The notes under the pieces were generated by a model. That model ran no database searches and was not told the DNA's origin. It saw only the letters and a list, made by a program, of their open reading frames with translations. From Rutpela maculata (Eukaryota > Arthropoda > Insecta > Coleoptera > Cerambycidae), in contig OW386285.2 of assembly GCA_936432065.2 (NCBI GenBank), positions 168,838,425 through 168,902,424 on the forward strand: DNA of 64,000 bases, given 5' to 3'. Both the position numbers and the translations under genes were made by a program. Positions 10,530 to 21,394 of the stretch are shown in pieces. The first letter of the stretch is position 1; each line of letters begins with the position of its first letter.

Positions 10530-11190
10530 GCCCAAGGAATCACTACTTCCACATCCAGATTTTTTATCCAAGTCACTCACAACGAAAAAATTTTGTATGT
10601 GGAAATAATTGTTTATGGAACTTTAGTAATACCTATATTTGAAATCCTCTACCCCAAAAATCCATAAAACGATACCCCACATCGGTAGTGAGGTGGGGGT
10701 AGTGATAGGGGGTGGTAGTGGGGGTGGATGAAATAAAAAAATATTTTGAGATTTCTGGTTCTTGTACACACACTAAATCACAATTTTTTTTCATCCCCTT
10801 TAATAAGGGGTAGGGGTGGTAATGGGGGTAGCTATGCCAAAATTTTTTTTGAGACTAGCTTCTCTTGTATATACTAAATACCAAATTTATGGACTCTTAC
10901 CTGCTTGATTTACCTATTTACCCCAATTTACCCCCCAACCCTTCGACGGAACAAGATGAAAATATAATCTAGTTCTAGATCTCGTTAAAGTACATATGAG
11001 TACCAAATTTCAAGTCAATATCTCAAACGGTTCCAGAGTAAACGTGTGCACAAAAAAAGTTACAGACAGACCGACACACAGACAGACAGAAAAATTTTTT
11101 TCACAACTTAAAATCTCTATTTGAACAATAAAAATTTTTAAAAATTTTTTTTGTCGTTACTGTACTTTCACTGGATGTGGAAGTAAAAAT
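10530..11190 (+). repeat. Interspersed repeat family 'ACTTCCACATCC', copy 2
   Basis: Uninterrupted copy of the repeat at 5835-6970: the same entry (ctgcccaaggaatcactact at 10529), the same G-rich tract (about 10690-10730), the same fixed 3' block and the closing tggatgtggaagt. Length about 660 bp. It lies within the downstream flank of ICA69. Confidence 0.85.
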
Positions 11191-11648
11191 GAAGCAATCA
11201 TATTAGACATGACTTTTTTAATCAAAATTTCAAAATTGCTATTTGGATGATTCCGAACAACTTTTATTAATAAAATTTTTTCATAAAGAAACGTCTTATT
11301 TTTCTCTCATTCAATCCTGGATTGTATGTAGCTTTGCACTTGAAGAAGACAAATGATTTTGTGACCTCTATCTTTTGAGGCCAATTTAATATAAATCAAA
11401 TAAAAAAAAATACATATTTAAAAAAAAAAGAGGAAGAAAAAAACACTTAATATATATAGATAAAATTTAATACTAAAAACAATATTCACTTTACTTATTT
11501 GTAATACAGATATAATAATTATTAAAGAATGACTAGTGCATAAAAACAAATTTGGAATGTTTGATATATACATATTGAACACTGAGGTCAAATTTAGGGG
11601 CAAATAAATATAATTTTATATATATCTTATAAATATGTATATATGTAG
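11191..11648 (-). other. Probable ICA69 3' UTR / downstream flank
   Basis: AT-rich, non-coding sequence immediately after the ICA69 stop codon, read on the minus strand. The poly(A) site cannot be fixed by eye. Confidence 0.4.
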
Positions 11649-12021
11649 TTACACTCTATCGCCTGTTATATTATTTTCAATTGGAGGATTTGCCAGAGGA
11701 TCTAACTCGGCAAACAAACTTAACCAAGACACATGATTTTCATTCTGAGTAAAAATTTTACCTGTCTTTTTATCATCTTTTCCATCATAAATATCTCCTT
11801 TATTAAGATTTGCCTCAGAAAAATTGAAAGCACCTTCTTGTATTAGTTTAGAGGGCATAAAATCACCTCCAAAAAATTCAGAATTTGTGGTCCAATTAAG
11901 ATCTAGTAAAGCGGAACTTGGTTTGGAGCCATCAACTTTTGAATGAGGCTCTTTTTCCATTTCTGATATGGAAAAGTCTTCACCCAAAAGGTTGGATTCT
12001 TCTGATGGTTGAGAATTGTTA
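11649..12021 (-). CDS. ICA69: ICA69 (islet cell autoantigen 1 homologue), C-terminal exon
   Basis: The acceptor tttttttttag precedes the exon (AG at 12023-12022). The first base completes a split codon, then the frame reads NNSQPSEESNLLGEDF... to a TAA at 11651-11649. The last part matches the ICA69 C-terminal (ICAC) domain: FMPSKLIQ followed about 60 residues later by WLSLFAELDPLANP, very like the vertebrate WFSLFADLDPLSNP signature. ICA69 is a Golgi and vesicle-associated BAR-type protein that pairs with PICK1 and acts in dense-core vesicle and receptor trafficking (family knowledge). The upstream coding exon is at 44605-43758. That exon ends with two bases of a codon and this one starts with one, so direct splicing gives Gly-Asn-Asn and a protein of about 407 residues. 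A small additional exon inside the intron cannot be excluded. Confidence 0.9.
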
Positions 12022-13060
12022 CTAAAAAAAAAAAAGAAAAATCAATATATCAAATAGAATACGATATATTTACATTTGTTTAGTTGTCACATTTATAAAA
12101 TACAACTTAAGGCTAACATAATTTTAAAACACACCAGTAATACAACCCCCTTTATCTTTGAAGGAATGAAGTGACCTTGTGCGAGTCAGCGAGATGTACA
12201 TGTTAAATAGAAAATGCATAGAATATAGCCCAGAAGACAGAACATTTTATAGTGAAACCCACAAAAATTTGCAAAGTGATTAATTTTTTTTTGAGTTCGT
12301 GAAAGTGTATAGAATAATATCCTGAAAAGTTTACATTTCGCTCGGATGCAGAACATAAAAAAAAGTGATAAAATTTTTTTTTATCCATTTTTTCAAAATT
12401 TTGAAATTAAGTCAGGGTAGGAAGAAATAAAAAATACAGGTGGATAGACCACGTGTTTCTGAACAAAAAATATCCTAATAAAATTTATCGCTAAAGCCAC
12501 GGTATTCCTGGAAAAAAATAGTGAAGTAACTTTGTTACTCTGTGCGGCCAGCGCACGGTTAAATGCATACTATGAAACCTCTAAAAATTCTTAGCTGTTC
12601 CATCGAGTAAAATAAAGCTTTTTTTCTCTATCTGAATACACATTTTAAACATTTTTCTTAGTGAATAGGAGGATAAATAGTGAGTATGCAGGGAAAATAT
12701 ATAATTATCAATGCATACACAGACACCACACATAGCCGCTGAATCGCTCGCATGAATTTTTACGTGCCTTCACTATATTGTATTTATTACAGGTATACAT
12801 ATCCACATTTCAGCTATATCCAATGGATTCCTTATACATTTGTTAATATATTGGAAAAGTTCCAGAATTTATATTCAAAACAATCAAAGATATTTTCATA
12901 GTTATAAGGATAAGATCGTGAAAATCGCAATTTCTTATCATGATCTGATTGATCATGTTTTCGAAAAAATGCATACAAGTAAACGATTTTGGGTTTGAAC
13001 ATTCGAAAAATATACATTTTTTCCGAAATGGTGATATTTTATTTATTCCAAAGGGTCAAT
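12022..13060. other. ICA69 intron, 3' end, no recognised element
   Basis: AT-rich intron sequence up to the start of the LINE. The short frames here (for example 12203-12388 and 12832-13017) lack family features. Confidence 0.5.
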
Positions 13061-13751
13061 TTCTCGGCAAGTTACAGCCTCCAATATATAATTGCTTAAG
13101 AGGCGAGAGTGGTCGGTCGAGTGTAACGTCGCTCCAGAGAAAATTCCGAAAATTATCATTAAAAGCTGCAATAAATAAAACAAAACTCAGCTGGAGTGTA
13201 GCAAAAAAGCATTCGCGCAACACCGACGAATTTAAAATATATATATATATATAAGTACCTAAACAATTAAAAATTGCAAATTAGTGAAAAAGTTATAGCT
13301 GTGCATTTAAAAAATACTGTGCTAGTTTCATAAAAATCGTGACAGAGAGGCCAGTGTAAACCTCAGGCTAGGACCGTAATAAAGTAACAGGTACCCACAT
13401 CTGGTTTTAAGTGCTACAAAGAGTGCCTATGTGACAAAAGTGCCAATCCAAAAACATCTAAAAGAAAAGTTATTACCAGCCCAACATAAGATCAGGTAGA
13501 AGTTTAACAAATACAGCTTGTAAAAATGAAACTTGGAATAAGCAATAATACACCCCTATGCAATTAACTAAACATGAAAAGTTATTGCAAGAAACACGTG
13601 AGTAGAACTTAAATTTACTTGTCAAGAGTTTAAACAGAGTAACACCCTATCTAGCGCACGCAATTTCTGGCGAACTAGCGTAAATACTGCATTTGTAGCA
13701 AGCACTATACACACAAAATTGCTAATATCACAAGACCACCATTGTTAAGAA

Positions 13752-14600
13752 ATGATTGATAATCAGATGTCAAATGAAAGTATATACCGACTTTTAATAA
13801 AAATAACTGAACAAAATAATGAAATAAAAACTCAAAATGCTCAAATAGTAGAACAAAACAGAGACATAAAGGAGGATTTAAAAAGATTTAAAAACGAATT
13901 TAAAACTCATATAGAAAATCTAAAAAAGGAAAACACTGAACTGAAAGAGGAAAATATTTCACTTAAAAATAGATTAATTGGCACGGAAAGGAAAGCCAAA
14001 AAATACAATTTGTTTATATATGAGTTGCAAGGGGAAGAACAACAAACCTTTCAAAGTGTCGTATCTCTGTTCAAAAACAAGTTAAGGGTCTCATGTTCTG
14101 AGAATGACATAAGAGACGCATATCGGGTAGGAAAAAAATCTAAAGAAAAAACAAGACCTGTAGTTGTAGAACTTTTAACAAATGGACTAAAGCGCGATAT
14201 TCTGCAAAACTGTAATAAATTAAAGGAAAGTGGCATCTTCATAACGCTTGATTACACACCCGAAGATTTATCGAAACACAAGTTTTTAATTTCTCAACAA
14301 AACCTCGCAAGGGAAAAGGGCGTACCTTCAAAAATAAAAAATAATTTCCTTATCGTAAATGGTAATCACTATAGTTACCATTCGCTAATAGAAGGCTCAG
14401 TAGACATAGCGGAATTATCTCCGCAAGCAAGAAAAACGGATTTAGACAATAGGCAAGCAACAAACTACGTGCAACAAACCTCAGTGGACTCCGCCGGAAA
14501 ACCAACCGGTACCAAACCGAAAAGAATAACGAACTATATGCCACAACCTCTAGAAACTCGATCAGGGAATAGAAACAGAATAGTGAAAAATTATAAGTAG
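13752..14600 (+). CDS. LINE ORF1 protein (coiled coil plus L1-type RNA-binding fold)
   Basis: An intact 282-residue frame. Residues ~10-75 form a charged coiled coil (repeated EQNNEIKTQNAQIVEQN pattern, then LKKENTELKEENISLK), a trimerisation device in L1-like ORF1 proteins. Residues ~80-150 (KKYNLFIYELQGEEQQ... then ENDIRDAYRVGKKSKEKTRP) resemble the RRM-like and C-terminal domains of ORF1p proteins that bind the element RNA. No CCHC knuckle is present. The C-terminal ~60 residues are basic and polar. The ATG at 13752 is the first in frame after a long UTR. The role, packaging RNA into an RNP, is inferred from family knowledge. Confidence 0.82.
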   Translation: MIDNQMSNESIYRLLIKITEQNNEIKTQNAQIVEQNRDIKEDLKRFKNEFKTHIENLKKENTELKEENISLKNRLIGTERKAKKYNLFIYELQGEEQQTFQSVVSLFKNKLRVSCSENDIRDAYRVGKKSKEKTRPVVVELLTNGLKRDILQNCNKLKESGIFITLDYTPEDLSKHKFLISQQNLAREKGVPSKIKNNFLIVNGNHYSYHSLIEGSVDIAELSPQARKTDLDNRQATNYVQQTSVDSAGKPTGTKPKRITNYMPQPLETRSGNRNRIVKNYK

Positions 14601-14927
14601 ATTATTAAAAGACCCGATTAAGTTCTATATCACTATTATTATTATTAATTGTTATTATTATTATTATTAATTAAGTACATATATAAAATACATATAAATA
14701 TATTTTTTATATTTATTAGCAGTAGGTATATTCTACTTGTGCGTATTGTACACGTGCAAGGTATTATTCTTTATTTTATATTTCTATAGTTTACAACACA
14801 TTACTAGTTCTGTCTCTCTTTCTCACTCTTTACTCTCTTTTTTCTCTCATTTATTTCACTAATCTGTACGGATATTTGCGTGTTTCTCTAACTATCTTTA
14901 TCTGTCGATTAAAAATTTACGATTTAT

Positions 14928-15323
14928 TGTGACGTGTTTCCACCCTTAGGAAACCACCCTCGCAAATTCCGTGGGTTCCAAAAATTATAACAAGAGATGT
15001 CCACTAACACACTTTATTAAATATTTACTGGATACTTCACAATACTATTATTAATTTAAATACACTTTTACTGACTAAAATCACAATGTTTATCACTTTG
15101 TTTATCTTTGAAGTCTTAACCTCACTTTCTATACTCTCTGAACTTTCTGAACTACTCGCCGAGAATGCGGTCGGTCTTTTATACCTAAAAATGACAGATC
15201 TCGATTGTTCTGTGATGACGCCACCATTCTCTCGATAATTCCAGATGTCACTTTGGAATCTTCTGGTAGGTTCTTTTTCGAGTAGGTGCAAATACATCAT
15301 TCTAGGGGTTGTAACACATTACA
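14928..15323 (-). repeat. 3' LTR of gypsy copy B
   Basis: 396 bp, TG...CA ends, read on the minus strand as TGTAATGTGTTACAACC...CACGTCACA. It carries the TATA-like box (ggtataaaagacc) and AATAAA. A polypurine tract (aggagggggcag on the minus strand) lies directly inside, at 15324-15335. Confidence 0.96.
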
Positions 15324-15334
15324 CTGCCCCCTCC

Positions 15335-17932
15335 TTAAGCCTGAACGTCCCGGTCAGGCAGTTCAGCCTCTTTCACGTACTTCGCCAGTCTATCCAAGTG
15401 TACGATCTTCATCTTGGACTTTTTGTTTCGTTGAATCCGATAGACGACATCATTAATTCGGGTAATAACAGTATAAGGTCCTTCCCAAGGAGGTTGAAGT
15501 TTCGGTGACTTCCCTTTCTTTCGCTGTGGGTTATACAGCCAAACCAGATCTCCTGCCTTGAACCCTTCTGAACTACCCTTACGGTCGTATCGAGCCTTCA
15601 TTCGGTCACTGGCTATGGTGATTTGGTCTCTAACCAGCTCATGAACATTTCTTAGCCGTTCACTCATTTCATCCACATAGCTGTTCACAGGAAGCTGTTC
15701 TCCGCCTGGTGTTCCGAAAATCAAATCACACGGCAGTCTGATCTCATGTCCAAATACTACACGGGCTGGTGTTTGTTTCGTAGACTCGTGGATAGCAGCT
15801 CTGTATGCCATGAGGAAGAACGGTATGTGGAGATCCCAATCACGTTGATTCTTATGAACCACTTTAGAGAGATGTTCTTTCATGGTCTTGTTATGTCGTT
15901 CCACCATTCCATCTGATTGCGGGTGAAGGGCTGTTGTCCGTGTTTTGTGTATCCCCAATAACTTGCAGATTTGCTGAAACACCCCCGACTCAAAGTTCCT
16001 CCCTTGATCTGAGTGCAGCTCCAGGGGTACACCAAACCGACATATCAAATTATCTACCAAGACTTTGGCAACAGTGACTGCTTCTTGGTTTGGAATTGCA
16101 TAGGCCTCTGGCCACTTACTAAAATAGTCCATGGCAACCAGTATATACTTGTTACCGTCCTTGGTTACTGGGAATGGGCCGGCTATATCGATCGCAATCC
16201 TTTCGAAAGGAGCTCCGACGTTATATTGTTTCATTGCACCCCTACTTCTAGTCTGCGGTCCCTTACTTGCTGCACAAATTTTGCAATTGTGACACCAAGC
16301 TTCCACATCCTGACGACTATTTACCCAATAAAATCGTTCTCGTACTTTATTCAAGGTCTTATTAACGCCGAAGTGTCCACCGGATGCTCCATTATGCACT
16401 TCCTGAAGTACTTTCGGTACTTGACACCTGGGAATCACTAGACGCATAACAACTTCCTTGCCATCCGGGCTTTCCCAAGCTCTCTTTAGCAGCCCGTTCA
16501 TAACTTTGAGTGAATCCCATTGGGCCCACAAAGCCTTCAATCCAACTGCCTTGTCCGAAACATCCTTCCACGCTGGTCGAATTCCTTTCTCCTTTGCTCT
16601 CAATATAACCCCAATCTCTGTGTCATTCAGTTGTTCTTGTCTAAGGGCTTCAGTTGTCCAATCATCCGGAACCTCTATTTTAATAGTGTTGACGGCCACC
16701 GTACCCTGAAATTTCTCAACGTGGTGGCAGTGCTTGCAATCTTCCTTGCATGGTCTTCTAGATAAAGCGTCTGCGTTCTTATGAGATCTTCCAGGTCGAT
16801 GTTCGATTTTGAAATCATACTGTTGCAGCCGTTCTATCCAACGAGCCAGTTGACCTTCAGGGGTTTTCAACTGCAACAGCCATTTTAATGTAGCATGGTC
16901 GGTGCGAATCTTAAAATGTCTTCCATAAAGATATTTATGAAAATGGTCCACTGATTTAACGATGGCCAGTAACTCTTTCCGGGTTACACAATAATTTCTT
17001 TCCGGTTCGGACAGCACCTTGCTGAAATATTCGATCACTCTTTCCTGCCCATTCTGGATTTGGGACAGTACACAACCGACCGAAGAATTGTTGGCATCCG
17101 TGTCTAAAATAAAAAGTCCTTCCCGTTGTGGGTACGCTAGCACAGGACCAGTGCATAGAGCTGCCTTCAATTTTCTCCATGCCGTTTCACATTCCGGTGT
17201 CCATTGGTACTGCACTTTCTCTTCTGTCAGCCGGTGTAATGGCTTCGCAATTTCTGCAAACCCTTCCACAAAGTGCCTATAATAAGTGCAGAGGCCAAGG
17301 AAGCTCCGTACTTCATGAACGTTAGATGGTCTTGGCCAATCTCGTACAGCAGAAATTTTGTCGGGGTCTGTTTGTATTCCATCCGAAGACACCACGTGAC
17401 CAAGAAATTTGACTTCTTTCTGGAATAGCAGGCACTTCTTCGGGTTCAACTTCAGATGGGCTTTCCTGACTCGCCCAAATACTTCTTGAAGATTTTTCAA
17501 ATGTTCTGTAAAGTCCTGTCCCATAACAAGCACGTCGTCAAGGTAAACCAGGCACGTCCTCCAGGTTAGCCCTCGCAGCACGAACTCCATCAGTCTTTCA
17601 AAGGTAGCTGGCGCATTGCAAAGTCCAAAAGGCATCACGGTAAATTGATAAAGACCACTGCCTGCTGAAAACGCTGTCTTTTCTTTATCATCAGGATGAA
17701 GCCCCACTTGCCAGTATCCACTCCTAAGGTCTAACGTAGAAAACCATCGTGAGCCTGCCAACGTGGTTAACGTGTCGTCAATTCGTGGTAATGGGTAACT
17801 GTCTTTCTTCGTGACATCGTTTAATTTTCGATAATCGACACAAAATCTTAATGTTCCATCCTTCTTGGCAACCAAAACTACTGGCGATGACCAGGGACTC
17901 GTCGACTCCTCAATGACTCCATCTTGTAGCAT
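15335..17932 (-). pseudogene. pol: Gypsy B pol: reverse transcriptase, RNase H, integrase
   Basis: 865 codons. Reverse transcriptase comes first: LRFCVDYRKLN near residue 30, FGLCNAPATFERLM near 105, and the catalytic YLDDVLVMG near 133. RNase H follows, ending RTDHATLKWLL...GRSHKNADALSRR. The integrase HHCC finger (HNGASGGHFG..., CHNCKIC) lies near 515-560. The integrase core has D in IAIDIAGPF, D in LHSDQGRNFE and E in DGMVERHNKTM. A GPY/F module (EGPYTVITRINDVV) closes the protein. No chromodomain is seen. Upstream the protease is in another frame: the sequence reads ASAMI then loses frame before MLQDGVIEESTSPWSSP, consistent with a single-base indel near 17920-17935. The coding potential is otherwise complete, so it is listed as a pseudogene only because of that shift. 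Confidence 0.93.
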
Positions 17933-18970
17933 CTTGTCCTATCATTGCCGAGGCATCTTCTTGTTTTGCTAATGGAAGCCTCCTAGGTGGTTGTCGAATA
18001 GCGGGTGAGTCGCCAGTATTTATCCGATGCTGGACTATGTCTGTTTTTGTAAGGGCCTCTGTATTCTTGGCAAATACTGAACTTTCCTTTTCCAGGAACT
18101 TGATTGCCTCCCTTCGTTCATCCTCAGATAAATGCTCCAACTGGGTACTCAACAAGGTCAAAACTTCCTGGTCTATTTTCATAGATGAACTTCCCTCTGT
18201 TTCTTCCTCGCACCTCGCTACCCATGTGACCGGTTCATAGGAGCCAATCGGTTTGCCTTCCTTAATTGTCACCGAGTGGGAATTTAAATTAACGACTCTA
18301 ATTGGGATTTTGTCTTTAGTCCGGGTTAAAGTTCTCGCCACAATAATATTGGGTAGGGACTTAATCGATTCGTCATCTTCAACTAGGCCAACACGGTACC
18401 CTCCAGGATTTCCTTCTAAGGCAACATCAATCATTTGTTCTGAATGAGCAGGAATCTTGATTGTTTGTGTTGTTAACAACCTTGCTTTATGGAATTGGTC
18501 GTCTGCGGTTGCCAGAATAAATTCCTCATTTCCAATTTTTAAGACTCGCTCCCCTACGTCAACAATAAATCCCTGCTCTCCCATGATGTCCATACCCAAA
18601 ATGAAATCATCCATAATGTCAGCCACAATGACCTTGTAATTGAACCTCAACCGTCCAACCTGCAGTTCCAAGTTGATTTCTCCATGGACCGCAGCCCTGT
18701 CCCCCGTGGCTGTCCGAATGATTACTCCATTTCGCTTATTGTCAATCTGCAAGCCTGATATAAACCCTGGCCGCACTATTGATGACGTAGCACCGGTGTC
18801 AATAGTAAACACGCATTTTCTTCCATTCACATATCCTTGCAACAACAGACTGCTTGGAATTCTTTGGAGCTGGGAAATCTTTATTTCTCTGGGGGCACCG
18901 CATTCCCTAGCCAGCACAGCCCCCTTGGTGCTGGCTATCTTTAGTTTTCCTGCTTCTCTTCAACATTCAC
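17910..18970 (-). pseudogene. Gypsy B pol N-terminus: aspartic protease
   Basis: A retropepsin with active-site DTG in FTIDTGATSSIVRPGF about 30 residues after GAPREIKISQLQ. The domain ends near EFILATADD, followed by a linker to the reverse transcriptase (RLPLAKQEDASAMI). No ATG is needed: the frame is open from within the end of gag (GCA GGA AAA CTA AAG ATA GCC) and lies at -1 relative to gag, so it should be reached by ribosomal frameshifting. It terminates at TGA (17912-17910) after a one-base shift that cuts it from the polymerase. Confidence 0.88.
18940..18955 (-). promoter_or_regulatory. Candidate -1 ribosomal frameshift site between gag and pol
   Basis: The gag frame reads AAG CAG GAA AAC TAA. 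A -1 slip on GGAAAAC just before the stop enters the protease frame GCA GGA AAA CTA AAG. The same bases occur in copy C (gcaggaaaactag at about 48765-48777). The heptamer is not a perfect X-XXY-YYZ and no pseudoknot was modelled, so this is inference. Confidence 0.5.
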
Positions 18971-20467
18971 AGCATTTACTCGACTCTCCGAGTTCTGCTG
19001 TCGACAGTCTCGTTTCATATGTCCCACCTTGCCGCAGTTGAAACATTTAATACCTCCGCTCGGCTTTCCTTTATTTTGTTGTTTTTCCTGCTTTCCGAGG
19101 CCATCCAATTTATCGCATAATTTGGTGAATATTTTCTGCATCTCAGTCAGCAAGGGGTTCTGGTTCATTTCTGGTTGCGATTCTTCGAGAGTCACAGCTC
19201 GCACTCTCGACCTTGAAGTATCCCTGTAAGCGGCTTCTACTTCGAGTGCACGCACCAAAGCTTCGCTACTACTTTGGTGTCTCGTCAGCCTCAGAACTCG
19301 CCTGACCTCTTCGTCCCTTATACCATCTAAAAAGGCCCCCACGGCTAATTGTTCCTGGAATTCTTTAGGTGCACTCGAATACGCCAGTTGTGCCAGTCTC
19401 TCTATCGCAGCTGCAAATTCTTGTAAACTTTCCCCAGCTTTTTGCATCCGGGATTTCAGCTGAGCCTGGTATAATTGGGCAAGGTGTTGATCGCCGTACC
19501 TCAAGTCTAATGCAGCTTCCAAGACTTTAAAGTCCCTTTGTTTCTCCACCGGGATAGTCTGAAGTAATTCTGAGGCCTGGCCCCTTAACGCCAGTACTAA
19601 TGCCATAGCCTTTTCCTCGTTATCCCAGTTATTTGCCGATGCTGCTGCCTCAAATTGTCTCTTGTAGGTTGTCCATGAGCTTTGGCCGTCAAAGGAGGGA
19701 GGCTTTAATCGAGGACCCGATGATGTTACTAACTGGTCTCCTTTTTCTCTCAGCTGACGTTTAAGGCGCTCTACCTCTCCTTCGACCTCACTCATTTTTC
19801 CTTTAATTTGACTAACTTCTGTCTCGACCACACCTACTTTGTCTTCGACCTTGTTTATCTCCTCTTTAACTTCTTCCTTAACGGAAATGATTGCGTCTTG
19901 TTGTATTTTTATTTGTTCATTTAGAATTTTCCTTAATTCTTCCTGGCGTCTTTCTTGCTCCTGTTGGCGTTTTATTTCCAAATCCTCCATCATTCTTCTC
20001 AGTTCAGCTTTTTCTTCTTCACGTCTTGTTTCATGCTCTTCTTTTTCTTCTTGACGCCGCTTTTCTTGTTCTTCTTTTTCTTCTTGGCGTCTTATTTCCA
20101 GGTTTTCCATCATTTTCTTTAATTCGTCTCTTTCTTCTTGACGTCTTGTTTCCTGTTCTTCTTTTTCTTCTTGACGTCTTCTTTCTTCATCCTCTTTTTC
20201 TTTCTGACGTCTTGTTTCTTCATCCTCTTTTTCTTTCTGACGTCTTATTTCCTGATCTTCCATAATTTTCTTTAATTCGTCCCTTTCTTCTTGACGCCAT
20301 TTTTCTTCCTCCTGGCGTTTTCTTTCTTGCTCTTCTTTATCTACTTGACGTTTTTTCTCCTGTTCTTCTTTGTCTTCCTGCCGTTGCTGCGCCATCATTT
20401 TTTGGAATTGTTCGAATAAGTCCTGTATTTGTTTATCGGATGCCATACTTCTTGTTGTTACGGGCAT
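18941..20467 (-). CDS. gag: Gypsy B Gag with expanded charged coiled coil and CCHC knuckle
   Basis: 508 residues from the ATG at 20467 (MPVTTRSMASDKQIQDLF). Residues ~30-190 are a run of degenerate KEEQE(K/T)RRQEE-type units, an almost uninterrupted charged coiled coil. The capsid-like part follows (LKPPSFDGQSSWTTYKRQFE..., then LVLALRGQASELLQ and LYQAQLKSRMQKAGESLQEF). A single zinc knuckle, CFNCGKVGHMKRDC, lies near the C-terminus. The protein would assemble the virus-like particle in the cytoplasm. Copy C (47218-48777) has the same architecture but a different number and order of coil units. Confidence 0.93.
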   Translation of the reverse strand: MPVTTRSMASDKQIQDLFEQFQKMMAQQRQEDKEEQEKKRQVDKEEQERKRQEEEKWRQEERDELKKIMEDQEIRRQKEKEDEETRRQKEKEDEERRRQEEKEEQETRRQEERDELKKMMENLEIRRQEEKEEQEKRRQEEKEEHETRREEEKAELRRMMEDLEIKRQQEQERRQEELRKILNEQIKIQQDAIISVKEEVKEEINKVEDKVGVVETEVSQIKGKMSEVEGEVERLKRQLREKGDQLVTSSGPRLKPPSFDGQSSWTTYKRQFEAAASANNWDNEEKAMALVLALRGQASELLQTIPVEKQRDFKVLEAALDLRYGDQHLAQLYQAQLKSRMQKAGESLQEFAAAIERLAQLAYSSAPKEFQEQLAVGAFLDGIRDEEVRRVLRLTRHQSSSEALVRALEVEAAYRDTSRSRVRAVTLEESQPEMNQNPLLTEMQKIFTKLCDKLDGLGKQEKQQNKGKPSGGIKCFNCGKVGHMKRDCRQQNSESRVNAVNVEEKQEN

Positions 20468-20904
20468 ACGATGAAATTAAAATAAAATAAATTTAACTAA
20501 CTGTCACGTCAATATCGGTAATGGAACTTTCCAGAAAAATCTCGAAACAGCACGAAAAAGTCTTATCCAGAGTCTTTTGTCACTATCCAGTTCAGAGAAT
20601 TTAATAATCTCCACTAATGTCCAAATAGAAAAGTTCTAGTAATTTCCACGCACTAACACAAAAAATGAGTCTTTTTCAGTGTCTCTATCACTACTCAGTT
20701 TAAAGGATTTAATTATTACACTAGTGTCCTAATAAAATGTCTCAAAAATGCACTTAACACTATTTTTCTGTCCGCAAATAACCCTTGAACAATGTCCAGT
20801 AAATTAGTCCTGTGTTAGCACTAAACCTCGAGAATACTTCTCGAACACTCCAGCACAACTTCAGAGCTCCTCTTGTCATAAAATTCCGCTTTCTGACACC
20901 AATT
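20468..20904 (-). other. Gypsy B 5' untranslated leader with primer-binding site
   Basis: On the minus strand the leader begins directly after the LTR end (CACGTCACA) with aat, then TGGTGTCAGAAAGCGG. The first eleven bases match the expected complement of a tRNA-Leu 3' end (TGGTGTCAGAA); the tRNA identity is inference. About 420 bases without a gene follow, up to the gag ATG. Confidence 0.7.
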
Positions 20905-21301
20905 TGTGACGTGTTTCCACCCTTAGGAAACCACCCTCGCAAATTCCGTGGGTTCCAAAAATTATAACAAGAGATGTCCACTAACACACTTTATTAAATA
21001 TTTACTGGATACTTCACAATACTATTATTAATTTAAATACACTTTTACTGACTAAAATCACAATGTTTATCACTTTGTTTATCTTTGAAGTCTTAAACCT
21101 CACTTTCTATACTCTCTGAACTTTCTGAACTACTCGCCGAGAATGCGGTCGGTCTTTTATACCTAAAAATGACAGATCTCGATTGTTCTGTGATGACGCC
21201 ACCATTCTCTCGATAATTCCAGATGTCACTTTGGAATCTTCTGGTAGGTTCTTTTTCGAGTAGGTGCAAATACATCATTCTAGGGGTTGTAACACATTAC
21301 A
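20905..21301 (-). repeat. 5' LTR of gypsy copy B
   Basis: 397 bp. Apart from one extra A (ttaaacctc against ttaacctc) I see no difference from the LTR at 14928-15323. It is followed outside by TTAT of the target duplication. Confidence 0.96.
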
Positions 21302-21394
21302 TTATAAAGGTTTTACTGTTAGCTGCATTATTTATTTAAATTCGTATAATTAAGTTTTATTTTTGTTAGTTTACATATTTTTCGTACGGCTTAC

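Larger units (their letters stand above)
14928..21301 (-). mobile_element. Ty3/gypsy retrotransposon copy B, near full length (6374 bp)
   Basis: Complete in layout: 5' LTR 21301-20905, primer-binding site, gag, protease, reverse transcriptase, RNase H, integrase, polypurine tract and 3' LTR 15323-14928. It is flanked by TTAT at 14924-14927 and 21302-21305, a 4-bp target duplication typical of gypsy elements. The two LTRs appear identical except for one extra A in the 5' LTR, so insertion was recent. One frameshift in pol is the only obvious disabling lesion. It lies in the sense orientation relative to ICA69. Confidence 0.95.

Noticed and set aside
19839..20265. Long plus-strand frames rich in Ser/Leu/Phe opposite gag
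   Set aside because: Antisense shadows of the repetitive Gag coil; the mirrored frames opposite copy C (47200-47824) have the same origin.
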